Shown here one piece after another: positions 1 through 8,300 of a DNA stretch of 64,000 bases. The DNA comes from Cryptosporangium aurantiacum. Its GTDB lineage: Bacteria > Actinomycetota > Actinomycetes > Mycobacteriales > Cryptosporangiaceae. Below the pieces are notes generated by a model. The model worked only from the letters and a program-made list of their open reading frames with translations, was not told where the DNA came from and did not search any database. The stretch covers positions 186,001 to 250,000 of the forward strand of contig NZ_FRCS01000006.1 in the NCBI RefSeq assembly GCF_900143005.1, in the 5' to 3' direction. The translations under genes were made by a program, and so were the position numbers. Numbering within the stretch: the first letter of the stretch is position 1; every line of letters begins with the position of its first letter.

Positions 1-414
1 CTCGGCCGGATCAGGGTGCGGCAGGTCCCGGCAGAGCGTCGTGTACCCGATGAACGCGTGGTGGGTGAGCGAGTACCGGCTCCGGTTGAGCAGGCTGACC
101 AGGTTGATCACCAGTTCCTTGGTGACCCGATCGAGGAACCCGGTCTGCGGGAACAGCACACAGCCCGCGACCGGGTCGCCGTCCGGCTGCGGCCGGTTGC
201 CGTAACTGACCGGGTCGAAGATGAACGAGTTCGCGTAGTCGACAAGGGTCCGGGCCAGCCCGGGCTGCCAGGCCGTGGTCCGGATGAGGTTGTTCGGGAT
301 GCCCCAGGTCCGCACGCTCTTGTCGTACGCGGCGAGCACGTACGGGTCGGCGCGCTCGGGCGGGAGCGGAGGCACCCGGGAGCCGGGCACGCTGGGCAGG
401 ATCAGATCAGACAT
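1..414 (-). CDS. Carboxymuconolactone decarboxylase/AhpD-like protein, C-terminus outside window
   Basis: Reading leftwards from an ATG at 414, 138 codons are open to the window edge, so the stop is not visible. GGGGAG sits about 9 nt before the ATG. The protein begins MSDLILPSVPGSR, and the segment FLDRVTKELVINLVSLLNRS followed by a YSLTHHAF stretch resembles the helical core of the AhpD/carboxymuconolactone decarboxylase superfamily, in which small helical proteins perform peroxidase or decarboxylase chemistry. The usual CxxC pair is not visible in the part present. It lies 43 nt behind the MfnB-like gene on the same strand, so the two are probably one transcript. Family assignment is by eye and the substrate is unknown. 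Confidence 0.6.
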   Translation of the reverse strand, partial: MSDLILPSVPGSRVPPLPPERADPYVLAAYDKSVRTWGIPNNLIRTTAWQPGLARTLVDYANSFIFDPVSYGNRPQPDGDPVAGCVLFPQTGFLDRVTKELVINLVSLLNRSRYSLTHHAFIGYTTLCRDLPHPDPAE

Positions 415-457
415 GAGGGATCTCCCCGGAGGCAAGTGAATCAGTGCGGCCGGATGC

Positions 458-1822
458 TCAGCTGACCGGCGTGAGGCGGCCGTGCTTGTCGGCCCAGAAG
501 CAGGCCAGCCCGGGATAGCGGGCGAGCGCCTGGTCGACGGCCTCGACGGCAGTGCGCTTCATCTCCTCCGGCAGCCAGAGGTAGCCGTCCTGCTCCGGCG
601 GGAGGAGGCCGCCGACCAGGGCGCGCTTGATCACGCGGTCACGGCGCGAGTCCTCGCCGACGTCGTTCGGCCGCGCCGGGTCCGACGTGACCGCCGAGGC
701 GCCGCCGCGGGTGGAGACCTGGTCGACCTCGGGCACCAGCCGCCAGATCTGCTGGGCGTGATAACTGGTGAACGAGCCCGCCAGGTTCGCCTCCAGCCCC
801 CGGTAGTGGCAGTACTCCACGAAGAACCGGATCTCGTCGAGGGAGAGCACGCCGCGCCGCTCCAGCCCGGTGACCTCGTCGATGTCGAGCGAGTTGAAGT
901 CGATCATCTGCGGGCTGCGCTCGGTGGCGACCAGGCTGACCCGGGAGACCTTGAGCAGGACGCTGGTGTCGAGCATGATCGCGTCCGCGCCGGCCCGCGC
1001 GGTCGCGTCGACCATGTTCTTGATGACCTCGCGGTCGGTGCGCCGGGACCGCGGATCGCTGGTCAGCCCGAAACTCGCGTGCGGAAACAGGTCGTTGAGC
1101 GCGATCCGGGTGTGCCGCGCGTCGTCGGGCAGGACGCCATTTTCGATCAGCGACTCCAGGCTGACCTCACCCGGGTCGGTGAACAGCAACCGGCCGTCCT
1201 CGCCGCGCAGTGTCCCCACCGCGTACTCGGTCAGGTCGAAGTCCTGCTCGCCGCCGCCGTCGCTGGTGTGGAACTCGCGCAGGCTGACCAGTGCCCGACG
1301 GACGTCCGGCCGGGACCGGCGCTGCTCCCACAGATCCAGGTCCTGGGCGAAGAGCACCGACATGACCTGGGTGTGCGAGAACTGCTCGGTGCGGTCGAGG
1401 GTCTGGACGCACTCGCGCAGCACGTCGGTCAGGATGTCCAGCGGCATGCCGTCCAGGCCGACCTTCACGATCGTGCAGGGGTGCACCCGGTTGCCCATCG
1501 CGACCGCGACGCCGAGCGCCGCCTGCGCGGCCTTGCCGGCGATCTCGTAGGGCGACTTCTGGATCGCCTGGCCGTTGGCCGAGCGGTCGAACAGGAGTTG
1601 ATCCTCGCCGATGTTCGTGGAGAGCTGGACCTCCAGGTCCCGCCGGTAGTTCAGGACGGCATCGCTGATCGCCATGATCTGCTGGGGCTTGATGTTGCCG
1701 AGCGCGCTACGAGGATCCTCGCTGTCGACGATGCGCGCACCGCCGAGTACTGCTTCTCGCGCTTCTTGGGCGTTGAACACGCTGACCAAGAGTTTGTGAT
1801 TGTTCGTCCGGTCAGCAGGCAT
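458..1822 (-). CDS. MfnB-like (5-formylfuran-3-yl)methyl phosphate synthase family protein (DUF556), enlarged
   Basis: The 454-residue protein opens with KLLVSVFNAQEAREAVLGGA, the first beta strand and helix typical of MfnB/DUF556. It keeps other family landmarks: TIVKVGLDG with a candidate catalytic lysine, GADAIMLDT with a candidate catalytic aspartate, and LAGS near the C-terminus. MfnB joins two glyceraldehyde-3-phosphates into a furan phosphate during methanofuran synthesis and is usually about 235 residues. This protein is nearly twice that, with the extra length mainly around residues 150-260 and at the C-terminus. Start ATG at 1822 has AGGGGAG upstream. No other methanofuran genes are in view, so a role in a furan-type metabolite is only inference. 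Confidence 0.65.
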   Translation of the reverse strand: MPADRTNNHKLLVSVFNAQEAREAVLGGARIVDSEDPRSALGNIKPQQIMAISDAVLNYRRDLEVQLSTNIGEDQLLFDRSANGQAIQKSPYEIAGKAAQAALGVAVAMGNRVHPCTIVKVGLDGMPLDILTDVLRECVQTLDRTEQFSHTQVMSVLFAQDLDLWEQRRSRPDVRRALVSLREFHTSDGGGEQDFDLTEYAVGTLRGEDGRLLFTDPGEVSLESLIENGVLPDDARHTRIALNDLFPHASFGLTSDPRSRRTDREVIKNMVDATARAGADAIMLDTSVLLKVSRVSLVATERSPQMIDFNSLDIDEVTGLERRGVLSLDEIRFFVEYCHYRGLEANLAGSFTSYHAQQIWRLVPEVDQVSTRGGASAVTSDPARPNDVGEDSRRDRVIKRALVGGLLPPEQDGYLWLPEEMKRTAVEAVDQALARYPGLACFWADKHGRLTPVS

Positions 1823-2029
1823 GAGGCTCCCCTGTGGCTCGTCGGCGCGCTAGTCGCCACCACCACCAGGTTGCGCGTTTAGTTCGTTAATGTCCAATAT
1901 GTTGCTGTTGCGCTATGGTGAAACCTTTTCCAGTTCGAACTCCCCACAACCGGCGTAGTCGAGGGCTCCCGGTTGAACGGGCGGGCGAGGATGATGTCAG
2001 CCGCATGGTCGTGGACCCGGAAGGACGTC

Positions 2030-2611
2030 ATGGGAGCCGAGGTCGAGGATCGCCAACGCACGGGCCTGGCCGACGACAGGAGCATCGCCGAGCGGCTGGT
2101 CGCCGGGGACGAGTCGGCCCTGGACGAGGTCTACGACCTGTACTCGGCGCTCGTCCACGGCGTCGCGCTCCGCACGACGCGCGACCGGATCGCCGCCGAG
2201 GACGTGACCCAGGAGGTCTTCGTACAGGTCTGGGAGAAGATCGATCGGTTCGACGCCGAGCGCGGCTCCTTACGGGCCTGGATCGCCACGATCGCTCACC
2301 GGCGGTCCGTCGACCACGTACGCCGCGAGACCGCCCGCACACGCGTCGCCGTCACGGCCGTCGGCAGCACGCACCCCAGCGCGGAGGACGAGGCTGTCGT
2401 CGTCATGCTCGCCGACCGGGTCCGCGCCGCGGTCGACCTGCTACCCGAGGCACAGCGGGAGGTCGTACGGCTGGCTTATTATGAAGACCACTCGCTTGTG
2501 CAGGCGGCCGTCAAGCTCGGCATCCCGGAAGGTACGGCCAAGTCGAGGATGCGTCACGCGCTCATGCGCTTGTCGGACTCGCTCACCGGCGAAGGGATGA
2601 GGTCCAATTGA
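2030..2611 (+). CDS. ECF-type RNA polymerase sigma factor
   Basis: The 193-residue protein has a sigma-70 region 2 (AEDVTQEVFVQVWEKIDRFD, then RAWIATIAHRRSVDHVRR) and a region 4 helix-turn-helix (PEAQREVVRLAYYEDHSL, then IPEGTAKSRMRHALMRL). It would direct RNA polymerase to a small regulon. The ATG at 2030 is chosen because GGAAGGA lies just upstream; the same frame is open from a TTG at 1973 that has no good ribosome site. Its stop overlaps the TTG start of the next gene by 4 nt, the usual layout for an ECF sigma factor and its controller. Confidence 0.9.
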   Translation: MGAEVEDRQRTGLADDRSIAERLVAGDESALDEVYDLYSALVHGVALRTTRDRIAAEDVTQEVFVQVWEKIDRFDAERGSLRAWIATIAHRRSVDHVRRETARTRVAVTAVGSTHPSAEDEAVVVMLADRVRAAVDLLPEAQREVVRLAYYEDHSLVQAAVKLGIPEGTAKSRMRHALMRLSDSLTGEGMRSN

Positions 2612-3528
2612 ACGACCATCTCGACGCCGACGGCAGCCTCCGCCTGCTGAGCGACGTGGCGGAGCTAGCCGCCGAACGTCCGGCGCCCCGGGTCCGTCAG
2701 GGCGTGCTCGCCCGGATCCGCGCGCTGACCGCCGAGCTGCCGGTGCCGTCGGAGGCGCCCACCGCTGCCGAGCCCTACGCCGCCCAGGTGGCCGGCCTCG
2801 ACGCGCTGCTCGCCCGGGCCCCGGAGGAGCAGTGGCGCACCCCGACCGTGACGGGCTGGGACGTGGCCGGCCTGGTCGCCCACCTCACCGCCGTGGACGC
2901 GATCGCCGCCGAAACCCTCGGGTTGCCGATCCCACCCGAGCTCGGCGCGGGGCCCGACGTCGAACTGCGCACTCAGGTGGTCCAGCGCGCCTACGCCGAC
3001 CGCCCACCGGCTGACCTGCATCGCGCCTGGCGTGGCCAGGCGATCACGCTCCTGCGCTGGGCCAGCGCGAACGCCGACCGGCTCGAGACCACCGTCCCCT
3101 ACTTCGGTCTGCCGCTGACCCGGGCGGAGGTGCTCGCCGACCGCGGCGTCGAGACGTGGATCCACGCCGAGGACGTACGGACCGCGTGGGGCACCTCCCT
3201 GCTGCCGCCGACCGGGGCTCAGGTGTCGGTCCTGACCGGCGCCGGCATGCGTGTGCTCGCCACGGTCTGGGGCGGCCTGAACGTCTCGGACGGGGTTCTC
3301 GTCCACCTCACCGGGGCGGGCGGAGGCGACTGGCTCCTCGACCCGGGGGGAACCGCCGCGCCCGCCGGCCACGGCCCCTTCGGGGCCGAGATCAGCCTCG
3401 ACGCCCTCGAGTTCTGCTACCTCGTCGTGGGCCGACGCTCCGCGGACGACGTCGCCCACGCCGCCGACGGTGACCGCGCTCTCGCTGCCTCGGTGCTGAC
3501 GACCGCCGCTCTCCTCGCGCGCCTGTAG
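2608..3528 (+). CDS. Maleylpyruvate isomerase-family protein, candidate sigma-factor partner
   Basis: This 306-residue protein starts with TTG, coupled to the sigma gene through TTGA. Residues 1-50 form a leader reminiscent of the N-terminus of some anti-sigma factors. From about residue 55 the mycothiol-dependent maleylpyruvate isomerase/DinB-like helical domain follows. Its expected metal ligands are visible: His92 in LVAHLT, and Glu182 with His186 in GVETWIHAEDV. An intact metal site argues for catalysis or thiol sensing. Family members next to ECF genes are often annotated as anti-sigma-like; that role is inferred from the overlap here, not from a ZAS motif, which I do not see. There is no transmembrane segment. 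Confidence 0.75.
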   Translation: MNDHLDADGSLRLLSDVAELAAERPAPRVRQGVLARIRALTAELPVPSEAPTAAEPYAAQVAGLDALLARAPEEQWRTPTVTGWDVAGLVAHLTAVDAIAAETLGLPIPPELGAGPDVELRTQVVQRAYADRPPADLHRAWRGQAITLLRWASANADRLETTVPYFGLPLTRAEVLADRGVETWIHAEDVRTAWGTSLLPPTGAQVSVLTGAGMRVLATVWGGLNVSDGVLVHLTGAGGGDWLLDPGGTAAPAGHGPFGAEISLDALEFCYLVVGRRSADDVAHAADGDRALAASVLTTAALLARL

Positions 3529-3537
3529 CGTCCTCGC

Positions 3538-3936
3538 ATGAGCGTCGACGATCGGTGTCCGTGCGGCTCCCGCCGGGGGTACGGGGAGTGCTGCGAACCG
3601 TTCCATCTCGGAGCCGCGGCACCGACCGCCGAAGCGCTCATGCGATCCCGCTACAGCGCCTTCGCCCGCGGGCTGGCGCCGTACCTGCTGCGCACGTGGC
3701 ATCCCTCGACGCGCCCTGCTCGCCTGGACCTGGACGCCGGCCTGACCTGGCGCGCCCTGCAGATCGTCGACACCGTGAGCGGCGGACCGGACGACGACAC
3801 CGGCGTCGTGGAGTTTCGCGCGATCGCGCGCTCGGCGGAGGGCGAACGCCAGGTGCAGCACGAGCGCAGCACGTTCACCCGCGTCGACGGCCACTGGCTC
3901 TATGTGGACGGCGGGACAGGACCGCTCGTCCGGTGA
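3538..3936 (+). CDS. YchJ family protein with N-terminal SEC-C motif
   Basis: The 132-residue protein begins with a cysteine-rich zinc-binding SEC-C motif (CPCGSRRGYGECCEPFH) and continues with ALMRSRYSAFARGLAPYLLR and a C-terminal half containing STFTRVDGHWLYVDG, the full YchJ/UPF0225 architecture at normal length. The core is an NTF2-like fold of unknown biochemical role. It begins 9 nt after the preceding stop and probably shares its transcript. The 3' end nearly meets the convergent YihY-type gene. Confidence 0.88.
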   Translation: MSVDDRCPCGSRRGYGECCEPFHLGAAAPTAEALMRSRYSAFARGLAPYLLRTWHPSTRPARLDLDAGLTWRALQIVDTVSGGPDDDTGVVEFRAIARSAEGERQVQHERSTFTRVDGHWLYVDGGTGPLVR

Positions 3937-3946
3937 TCGCAGGGCG

Positions 3947-4909
3947 CTAGGCCGAGCCGGTGGCGGGCCCGACCTCGTCGGCCTTCTGTGCACCGCGTTG
4001 ACCGATCGGCTGGCCGGGACCGGTGGTGGTGTCCTTGCGGGTCTGCGCCTCGAGCTCGGCGTTGAGCTCCGCGCCGAATAGGATCACCAGGCACGAGAGG
4101 TAGAGCCACAGGTTCAGCACGATGACGCCGGCCAGCGCGCCGTAGGTCTTGTTGTAACTGCCGAAGTTGTTGACGTAGAACGAGAACCCGGCCGACGCGG
4201 CCAGCCAGAGCAGGGTCGCGATCACCGCACCCCACGACACCCACTGGATCCGCGGGTTGTCGCGGTCCGGCGCGTACCGGTAGAGGATCGCCAACCCGGA
4301 CATCATCAGCAGCGCCAGCAGCACCCAGCGGGCGATACCCGCGACGGTCGTGGCGACCGAGCCGAGGTTGAGCGCCTCCAGCGCCGGCGGCAGCACCGCG
4401 ACGAGCAGAATCGCCACCACGAACGCGACGATCGCGCCGAGCGTCAGCAGGATCGCCAGACCGCGCTTCTTGACGAAGTTCCGGTCGTCACCCTCGTCGT
4501 AGGCCGTGTTGACGGCCTGGATCATGCCGTTCATGCCACCCGACGCGCTCCACAGCACGGCGGCCAGCGAAATGATCAAGCCGATCGACAGGCCCCGGCC
4601 GCCGGCGTTGGTCGCGGAGCTGATCGGGTCGGTGATCACCGACTTCACGTCCGCGGACAGGCTCGCGGTGAGCTCGTCGATCTGGTTGGCGATCTGGTCC
4701 GGGCTGGCGACCAGGCCGTACATCGTGATCGCACCGATCGCCGCGGGGATCAGCGCCAGCCAGGCGTAGAACGCCGCCGCGGCCGCCGCGGTCGGGATGT
4801 CGTCGTCCTTGAATTCCTTCACCGTCCGGACCAGGACGTCCTTCCATCCCCGCGCGGGGATCTGCCGAGGAGTACTCGCTTCTCGTCCTCTACTTGCAGC
4901 CGCGGTCAT
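3947..4909 (-). CDS. YihY/BrkB family inner-membrane protein
   Basis: The 320-residue protein shows the YihY/virulence factor BrkB pattern: a short cytosolic N-terminus, DDIPTAAAAAAFYAWLALIP at the first membrane helix, LSIGLIISLAAVLWSASGG, and GALAGVIVLNLWLYLSCLVI close to the last helix. About six membrane segments are predictable. The C-terminus is polar (after AELEAQTRKD). Despite older labels the family is not a ribonuclease; its transport or envelope role is unsettled. It stands alone, convergent with YchJ, and the sequence gives no regulatory hint. Confidence 0.88.
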   Translation of the reverse strand: MTAAASRGREASTPRQIPARGWKDVLVRTVKEFKDDDIPTAAAAAAFYAWLALIPAAIGAITMYGLVASPDQIANQIDELTASLSADVKSVITDPISSATNAGGRGLSIGLIISLAAVLWSASGGMNGMIQAVNTAYDEGDDRNFVKKRGLAILLTLGAIVAFVVAILLVAVLPPALEALNLGSVATTVAGIARWVLLALLMMSGLAILYRYAPDRDNPRIQWVSWGAVIATLLWLAASAGFSFYVNNFGSYNKTYGALAGVIVLNLWLYLSCLVILFGAELNAELEAQTRKDTTTGPGQPIGQRGAQKADEVGPATGSA

Positions 4910-5025
4910 TCCGGTCTCCCCTCGACGGATCAGCTCGCCGGGCGGTACCCGTCCGCCACTGTGAGTAATCCCGCGGTGCCGGAATATCCCGAGAACGCCT
5001 CAGCGAGCTGCGCCGTCGTCCGCGA

Positions 5026-6798
5026 TCAGGACGTGTGGTGCACCTCCTGGAGCGCGTAGACGGGCGTCGGGATGCCCACCTGCCGGGCCTTGAGCTGCAA
5101 CGCGAGGTAGAGCGAGTAGTAGCGCGACTGGTGCAGGTTGCCCCCGTGGAACCACAGTCCTTCCTGCTGGGTGGGCTTCCACATGTTGCGCTCCTCGCCC
5201 TCCCAGGGCCCCGGGTCCTTGGTGGTGTCCGAGCCGAGTCCCCACACCTTGCCGACCTTGTCCGCGATCGGCTGCCCGACGACGTCCGCGGCCAGGCCGT
5301 TCATCGAGCTGTAGCCGGTGGCGTAGACGACGACGTCGGCCGGTAACTCCTGACCGGTGTCGAGCTTCACGGAGCCTTCCGTCAGCTCGACGACCTGGCC
5401 CTGCGCCAGCTTGACCTCGCCGTCGGCCACGAGGTCCGCAGCGCCGACGTCGATGTAGTAGCCCGATCCGCGGCGCAGATACTTCAGGAACAGCCCGGAC
5501 CCGTCGTCACCCCAGTCGTGGCGGAAACCGGACTTCTCCAGGCGGGCGTAGAAGTCCTTGTCGTGCTCGGCGATCGCCTCGTAGGTCGGGATCTGGACGG
5601 TCGGCAAGATCCGGTACGGCAGCGAAGCGAAGATCGTGTCGGCCTTGTGCGTGGTGACGCCCGCGGCCACGGCGCGCTCGGAGTAGAGGTCCCCGAGCGC
5701 GAACTCCATCAACGACTCGGACCGCACGATGTGCGTCGAGCTGCGCTGCACCATCGTGACGTCCGCCCCGGCCTCCCACAGCGCGCCGCAGATGTCGAAC
5801 GCCGAATTGTTCGACCCGATGACGACGATTGTGGAGTTCCGGTAGGCGTCCGGGCCGGGGTGTTGCGCGCTGTGGTGCTGCTCGCCGGCGAACACGTCCT
5901 GCCCGGGGATGACCGGAACGTTGGGCTTGCCCGAGACGCCGAGGGCGAAGACGAGCTGCTGGGGACGCAGCACGACGTCCTCACCCGCGCGGTCCAGAGT
6001 GACCGTCCACTCCTTGTCGACGTCGTCCCACGTCGCGCTCTTCGCGGTGGTGGAGCCCCAGTAGTTGACCTCCATCACGGCTGCGTACATCTCCAGCCAG
6101 TCGCCGATCTTGTCCTTCGGCGCGAACACCGGCCAGTTCTTCGGGAACGGGAGGTAGGGCAGGTGGTCGTACCAGACCGGGTCGTGCAGGCACAGCGACT
6201 TGTAGCGGCTACGCCACTGGTCACCGGGTCGCTCGTGCTTGTCGACGACCACATGGGCGACGCCGAGCTGGCGCAGCCGCGCCCCCAGCGCGATGCCGCC
6301 CTGCCCGCCGCCGATCACCACGACGTAGGGGCGGGGATCCTCGATCTCGGCGGCACGCTGCTCTTTCCAGGTGACGCGGTCCTTGCGGGCGCCGTGCCCC
6401 ACGCCCTTGGGGCGGCTCTCCTCGTAGCCTTTCAGCTCGTCGAGGGTGGTGAGCACCGTGAACGCGCCCTCGCCGGTGAGCCGTAACAGGCCGGAGCCCC
6501 GCCCGACCGCGGTCTCGAACGTGAAGTAGGCCGTGGTGACGCCGTCGGCCTCGTCAGGTTCTTCGCCCTCGGCGAGGCGGAAGTTCGACGCGTCGGTGGT
6601 TTCCGCGGTCGCGGCCACCAGGTCCCGCACGCCGTCGGGGTTCTCGACCGTCGTGATGTTCCAGGTGAACGCGGTGAGGTCGCGCCAGAAACTGGTCGGC
6701 GCGAACAGCTGCGCCGCCCGTTCCGCGTCTCGAGCGGCGAGCGCGGCTTCGAAGTTCTCGAGCCATTGGGTGGTCTTTTCGGACGCCGTTCGAGACAT
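5026..6798 (-). CDS. Flavin-containing monooxygenase with N-terminal NTF2-like domain
   Basis: This 590-residue enzyme has two parts. Residues 8-125 look like an NTF2/SnoaL-type domain (WLENFEAALAARDAERAAQL and following). From about residue 157 an FAD/NAD(P)-binding monooxygenase begins: VVVIGGGQGGIALGARLRQ for FAD, then ERPGDQWRSRYKSLCLHDP, and IGSNNSAFDICGALWEAGAD as a second Rossmann site for NADPH. ATG at 6798 is chosen because AAGGGAG lies 6 nt upstream; longer readings to 6927 run through the divergent PAP2 gene. The family oxygenates soft nucleophiles or performs Baeyer-Villiger or YUCCA-type reactions. The substrate is unknown. Confidence 0.87.
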   Translation of the reverse strand: MSRTASEKTTQWLENFEAALAARDAERAAQLFAPTSFWRDLTAFTWNITTVENPDGVRDLVAATAETTDASNFRLAEGEEPDEADGVTTAYFTFETAVGRGSGLLRLTGEGAFTVLTTLDELKGYEESRPKGVGHGARKDRVTWKEQRAAEIEDPRPYVVVIGGGQGGIALGARLRQLGVAHVVVDKHERPGDQWRSRYKSLCLHDPVWYDHLPYLPFPKNWPVFAPKDKIGDWLEMYAAVMEVNYWGSTTAKSATWDDVDKEWTVTLDRAGEDVVLRPQQLVFALGVSGKPNVPVIPGQDVFAGEQHHSAQHPGPDAYRNSTIVVIGSNNSAFDICGALWEAGADVTMVQRSSTHIVRSESLMEFALGDLYSERAVAAGVTTHKADTIFASLPYRILPTVQIPTYEAIAEHDKDFYARLEKSGFRHDWGDDGSGLFLKYLRRGSGYYIDVGAADLVADGEVKLAQGQVVELTEGSVKLDTGQELPADVVVYATGYSSMNGLAADVVGQPIADKVGKVWGLGSDTTKDPGPWEGEERNMWKPTQQEGLWFHGGNLHQSRYYSLYLALQLKARQVGIPTPVYALQEVHHTS

Positions 6799-6905
6799 GA
6801 GACTCCCTTGTTTCATGCGCTCAGTTGCCTGTCGGGCCGTCTCTCGACGTTCGTCCTTCGACGCGGATTGGTCAACGGGCGAGCCGGCGGCGGTAGTTTC
6901 GGCCG

Positions 6906-7607
6906 ATGCCGCCCTCCGCCGCCGCACCGCAGCGCGGTTTGACGCCGCCCCGGCCCGTGCCGCCCGGCTGGTGGGTGGAAGGGCTCCTGCTCGCCGGCTT
7001 CGTCGCGCTCACCGCCGCCCTCGTCTGGTGGCCACCGCTGCTGGACGTCGACCGCGCCGTCCGGGATTGGTGCGACGCGCACCGGCCGCCCTGGCTGCAC
7101 ACGGTCGCCGTGGGGTTCGACCTGCTCGGTCAGCGCGGCCTGCTGCTGCCGCTGGTCCTGGTCGTGGCGATCGTGCTGGCGGTCCGGTGGCGCACGGTCC
7201 GCCCCGTCCTGCTGGCCGTCACGGCCGCGACCGTCAACAGCGTGGTGGTCGAGGTGCTGAAGCAGTGGACGTCGCGCGGCGCACCGCACCACGGATCGAT
7301 CTACATGTTCAGTGGTGACCCGGCGGTGGAGTATCCATCCGGGCACGTCAGCAACAGCCTCGTCTACTACGCGGTGCTGGCCTTCCTCCTCGTCGGCTCC
7401 CTGCGCCCGGCCGTCCGCAGGCTGCTGCGGTGGGCGCCCAGCGTCCTCGTCTTCTTCGCGACCGTTTACCTGGGCTGGCACTGGCTGACCGACAGCATCG
7501 GCGGGTACCTGCTCGGCGTGCTTCTGGTCCGCTTGCTGTCCCGGTTGCCCTGGGCCACGATGCCGCTCCCCCGGTGGCTACCGGACACGAATCGGCATTT
7601 CGTCTGA
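6906..7607 (+). CDS. PAP2-type phosphatase, integral membrane
   Basis: The 233-residue, roughly six-helix membrane protein carries recognisable PAP2 signatures: KQWTSRGAP (degenerate first motif), YPSGHVSNS (PSGH, second motif) and WHWLTDSIGG (third motif with the catalytic His and Asp). The family dephosphorylates lipid phosphates such as undecaprenyl pyrophosphate or phosphatidic acid at the outer face of the membrane. The first motif has RGAP where RP is usual. Start ATG at 6906; the gene diverges from the monooxygenase across about 107 nt. Confidence 0.86.
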   Translation: MPPSAAAPQRGLTPPRPVPPGWWVEGLLLAGFVALTAALVWWPPLLDVDRAVRDWCDAHRPPWLHTVAVGFDLLGQRGLLLPLVLVVAIVLAVRWRTVRPVLLAVTAATVNSVVVEVLKQWTSRGAPHHGSIYMFSGDPAVEYPSGHVSNSLVYYAVLAFLLVGSLRPAVRRLLRWAPSVLVFFATVYLGWHWLTDSIGGYLLGVLLVRLLSRLPWATMPLPRWLPDTNRHFV

Positions 7608-7626
7608 TATCTATTTTCAAACCACG

Positions 7627-7795
7627 GCCCAGCGGCTCTGGGCCGAGGCCCGACGGGCAGATCATGCGGGACGCGGCGGTGGTGCCGCTGGTCTTTCCGC
7701 GGACGACGTACCTGGCGGGAAGCCAGGTCGGGAACTTCTCCACGCACTTCGGCGCGCTCAACTATCTCGCCAGGACCGGGGCATGGACCGAGTGA
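7627..7795 (+). pseudogene. Remnant of a family-5 ABC solute-binding protein C-terminus, frameshifted
   Basis: The last 43 codons before the TGA at 7793-7795 read MRDAAVVPLVFPRTTYLAGS then QVGNFSTHFGALNYL, the typical C-terminus of peptide-type (SBP_bac_5) binding proteins. Just upstream, in a different frame, AQRLWAEA reads like the preceding segment of the same family (RLWAEAD-QIMRDA). Removing one C near 7650 would join the frames. Nothing of the other roughly 450 residues is present because the PAP2 gene ends immediately before. I read it as a deletion remnant, distinct from the intact binding protein at 11-12.8 kb, whose C-terminus is different. Confidence 0.6.
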
Positions 7796-7939
7796 ACTGC
7801 GTGACCGGGCCGGGTACCCCAAAACTCCGCGATCAAAGGGATGAATCCTAGGTTTTTCCCCGATTCGTCCGCGCCCGCCGTCGGCGTTCACTTCGGCTGG
7901 TCAGCTACCCGACCAGGGACCCGAGAAAAGAGAATCGTC

Positions 7940-8122
7940 ATGAAGAAATACCTGTTTGCGCTGATGGCGGCCGCGCTGTTCACGCTGGGCCCCGCGGCGG
8001 GCGCCAGCGCGTCGACGACGGCGACGTCCGGAGCCGAGGTGCGTGCGTCGGCCACCAACCCCGACCACGACCGCGAAGAAGCCATCGCGGATGAACCCAA
8101 GCAGGTGTCCGGGGCATTCTGA
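7940..8122 (+). CDS. Small secreted protein, no recognised family
   Basis: The 60-residue protein opens with MKKYLFALMAAALFTLGPAA and GASAS, a clear Sec signal peptide with an AXA-type cleavage site near residue 26. The mature part is about 34 residues, charged and probably disordered (NPDHDREEAIADEPKQVSG), with no cysteines. ATG at 7940 is chosen because an A/G-rich ribosome site lies upstream and the signal peptide starts there; the frame is open from 7841. A strong hairpin follows the stop. The function is unknown; it could be an exported peptide or simply a small envelope protein. Confidence 0.6.
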   Translation: MKKYLFALMAAALFTLGPAAGASASTTATSGAEVRASATNPDHDREEAIADEPKQVSGAF

Positions 8123-8144
8123 GCGGAACCGTGCCGTCATTACC

Positions 8145-8174
8145 CCTCGGTAGTACCGCGCTCCTCGGTAGTAC
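8145..8174. repeat. Two 12-bp direct repeats CCTCGGTAGTAC
   Basis: CCTCGGTAGTAC occurs at 8145-8156 and again, identically, at 8163-8174, 18 bp apart start to start. It lies between the small secreted protein and the terminator-like hairpin, upstream of the LAL regulator. It could be a protein-binding site pair or a local duplication. Confidence 0.5.
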
Positions 8175-8177
8175 GGC

Positions 8178-8208
8178 GGCCCGGCCGGTGCGAAGCACCG
8201 GCCGGGCC
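8178..8208 (+). terminator. Strong GC-rich hairpin, likely terminator of the small secreted protein gene
   Basis: GGCCCGGCCGGTGC (8178-8191), loop GAA, then its exact complement (8195-8208) form a 14-bp perfect stem 56 nt after the stop at 8122. No U-tract follows, as is common in high-GC actinomycetes. It separates the small gene from the LuxR gene. Confidence 0.7.
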
Positions 8209-8300
8209 CTAGATCGGGACAGCCCACCCTCCTACTAAATGGGTAGAATGCCCTATTCTGGGGTTTACCGGACCGGAATCAGGGGAGGGTGACCGAACGA

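Noticed and set aside
482-1882. Long plus-strand frame opposite the MfnB-like gene
   Set aside because: Its translation is low-complexity Ala/Arg/Asp-rich with no motif, and the minus strand encodes a clear family member with a good ribosome site.
2665-3993. 442-codon minus-strand frame over the maleylpyruvate-isomerase and YchJ genes
   Set aside because: It is a high-GC antisense shadow; the plus-strand frames contain intact metal-ligand and SEC-C motifs.
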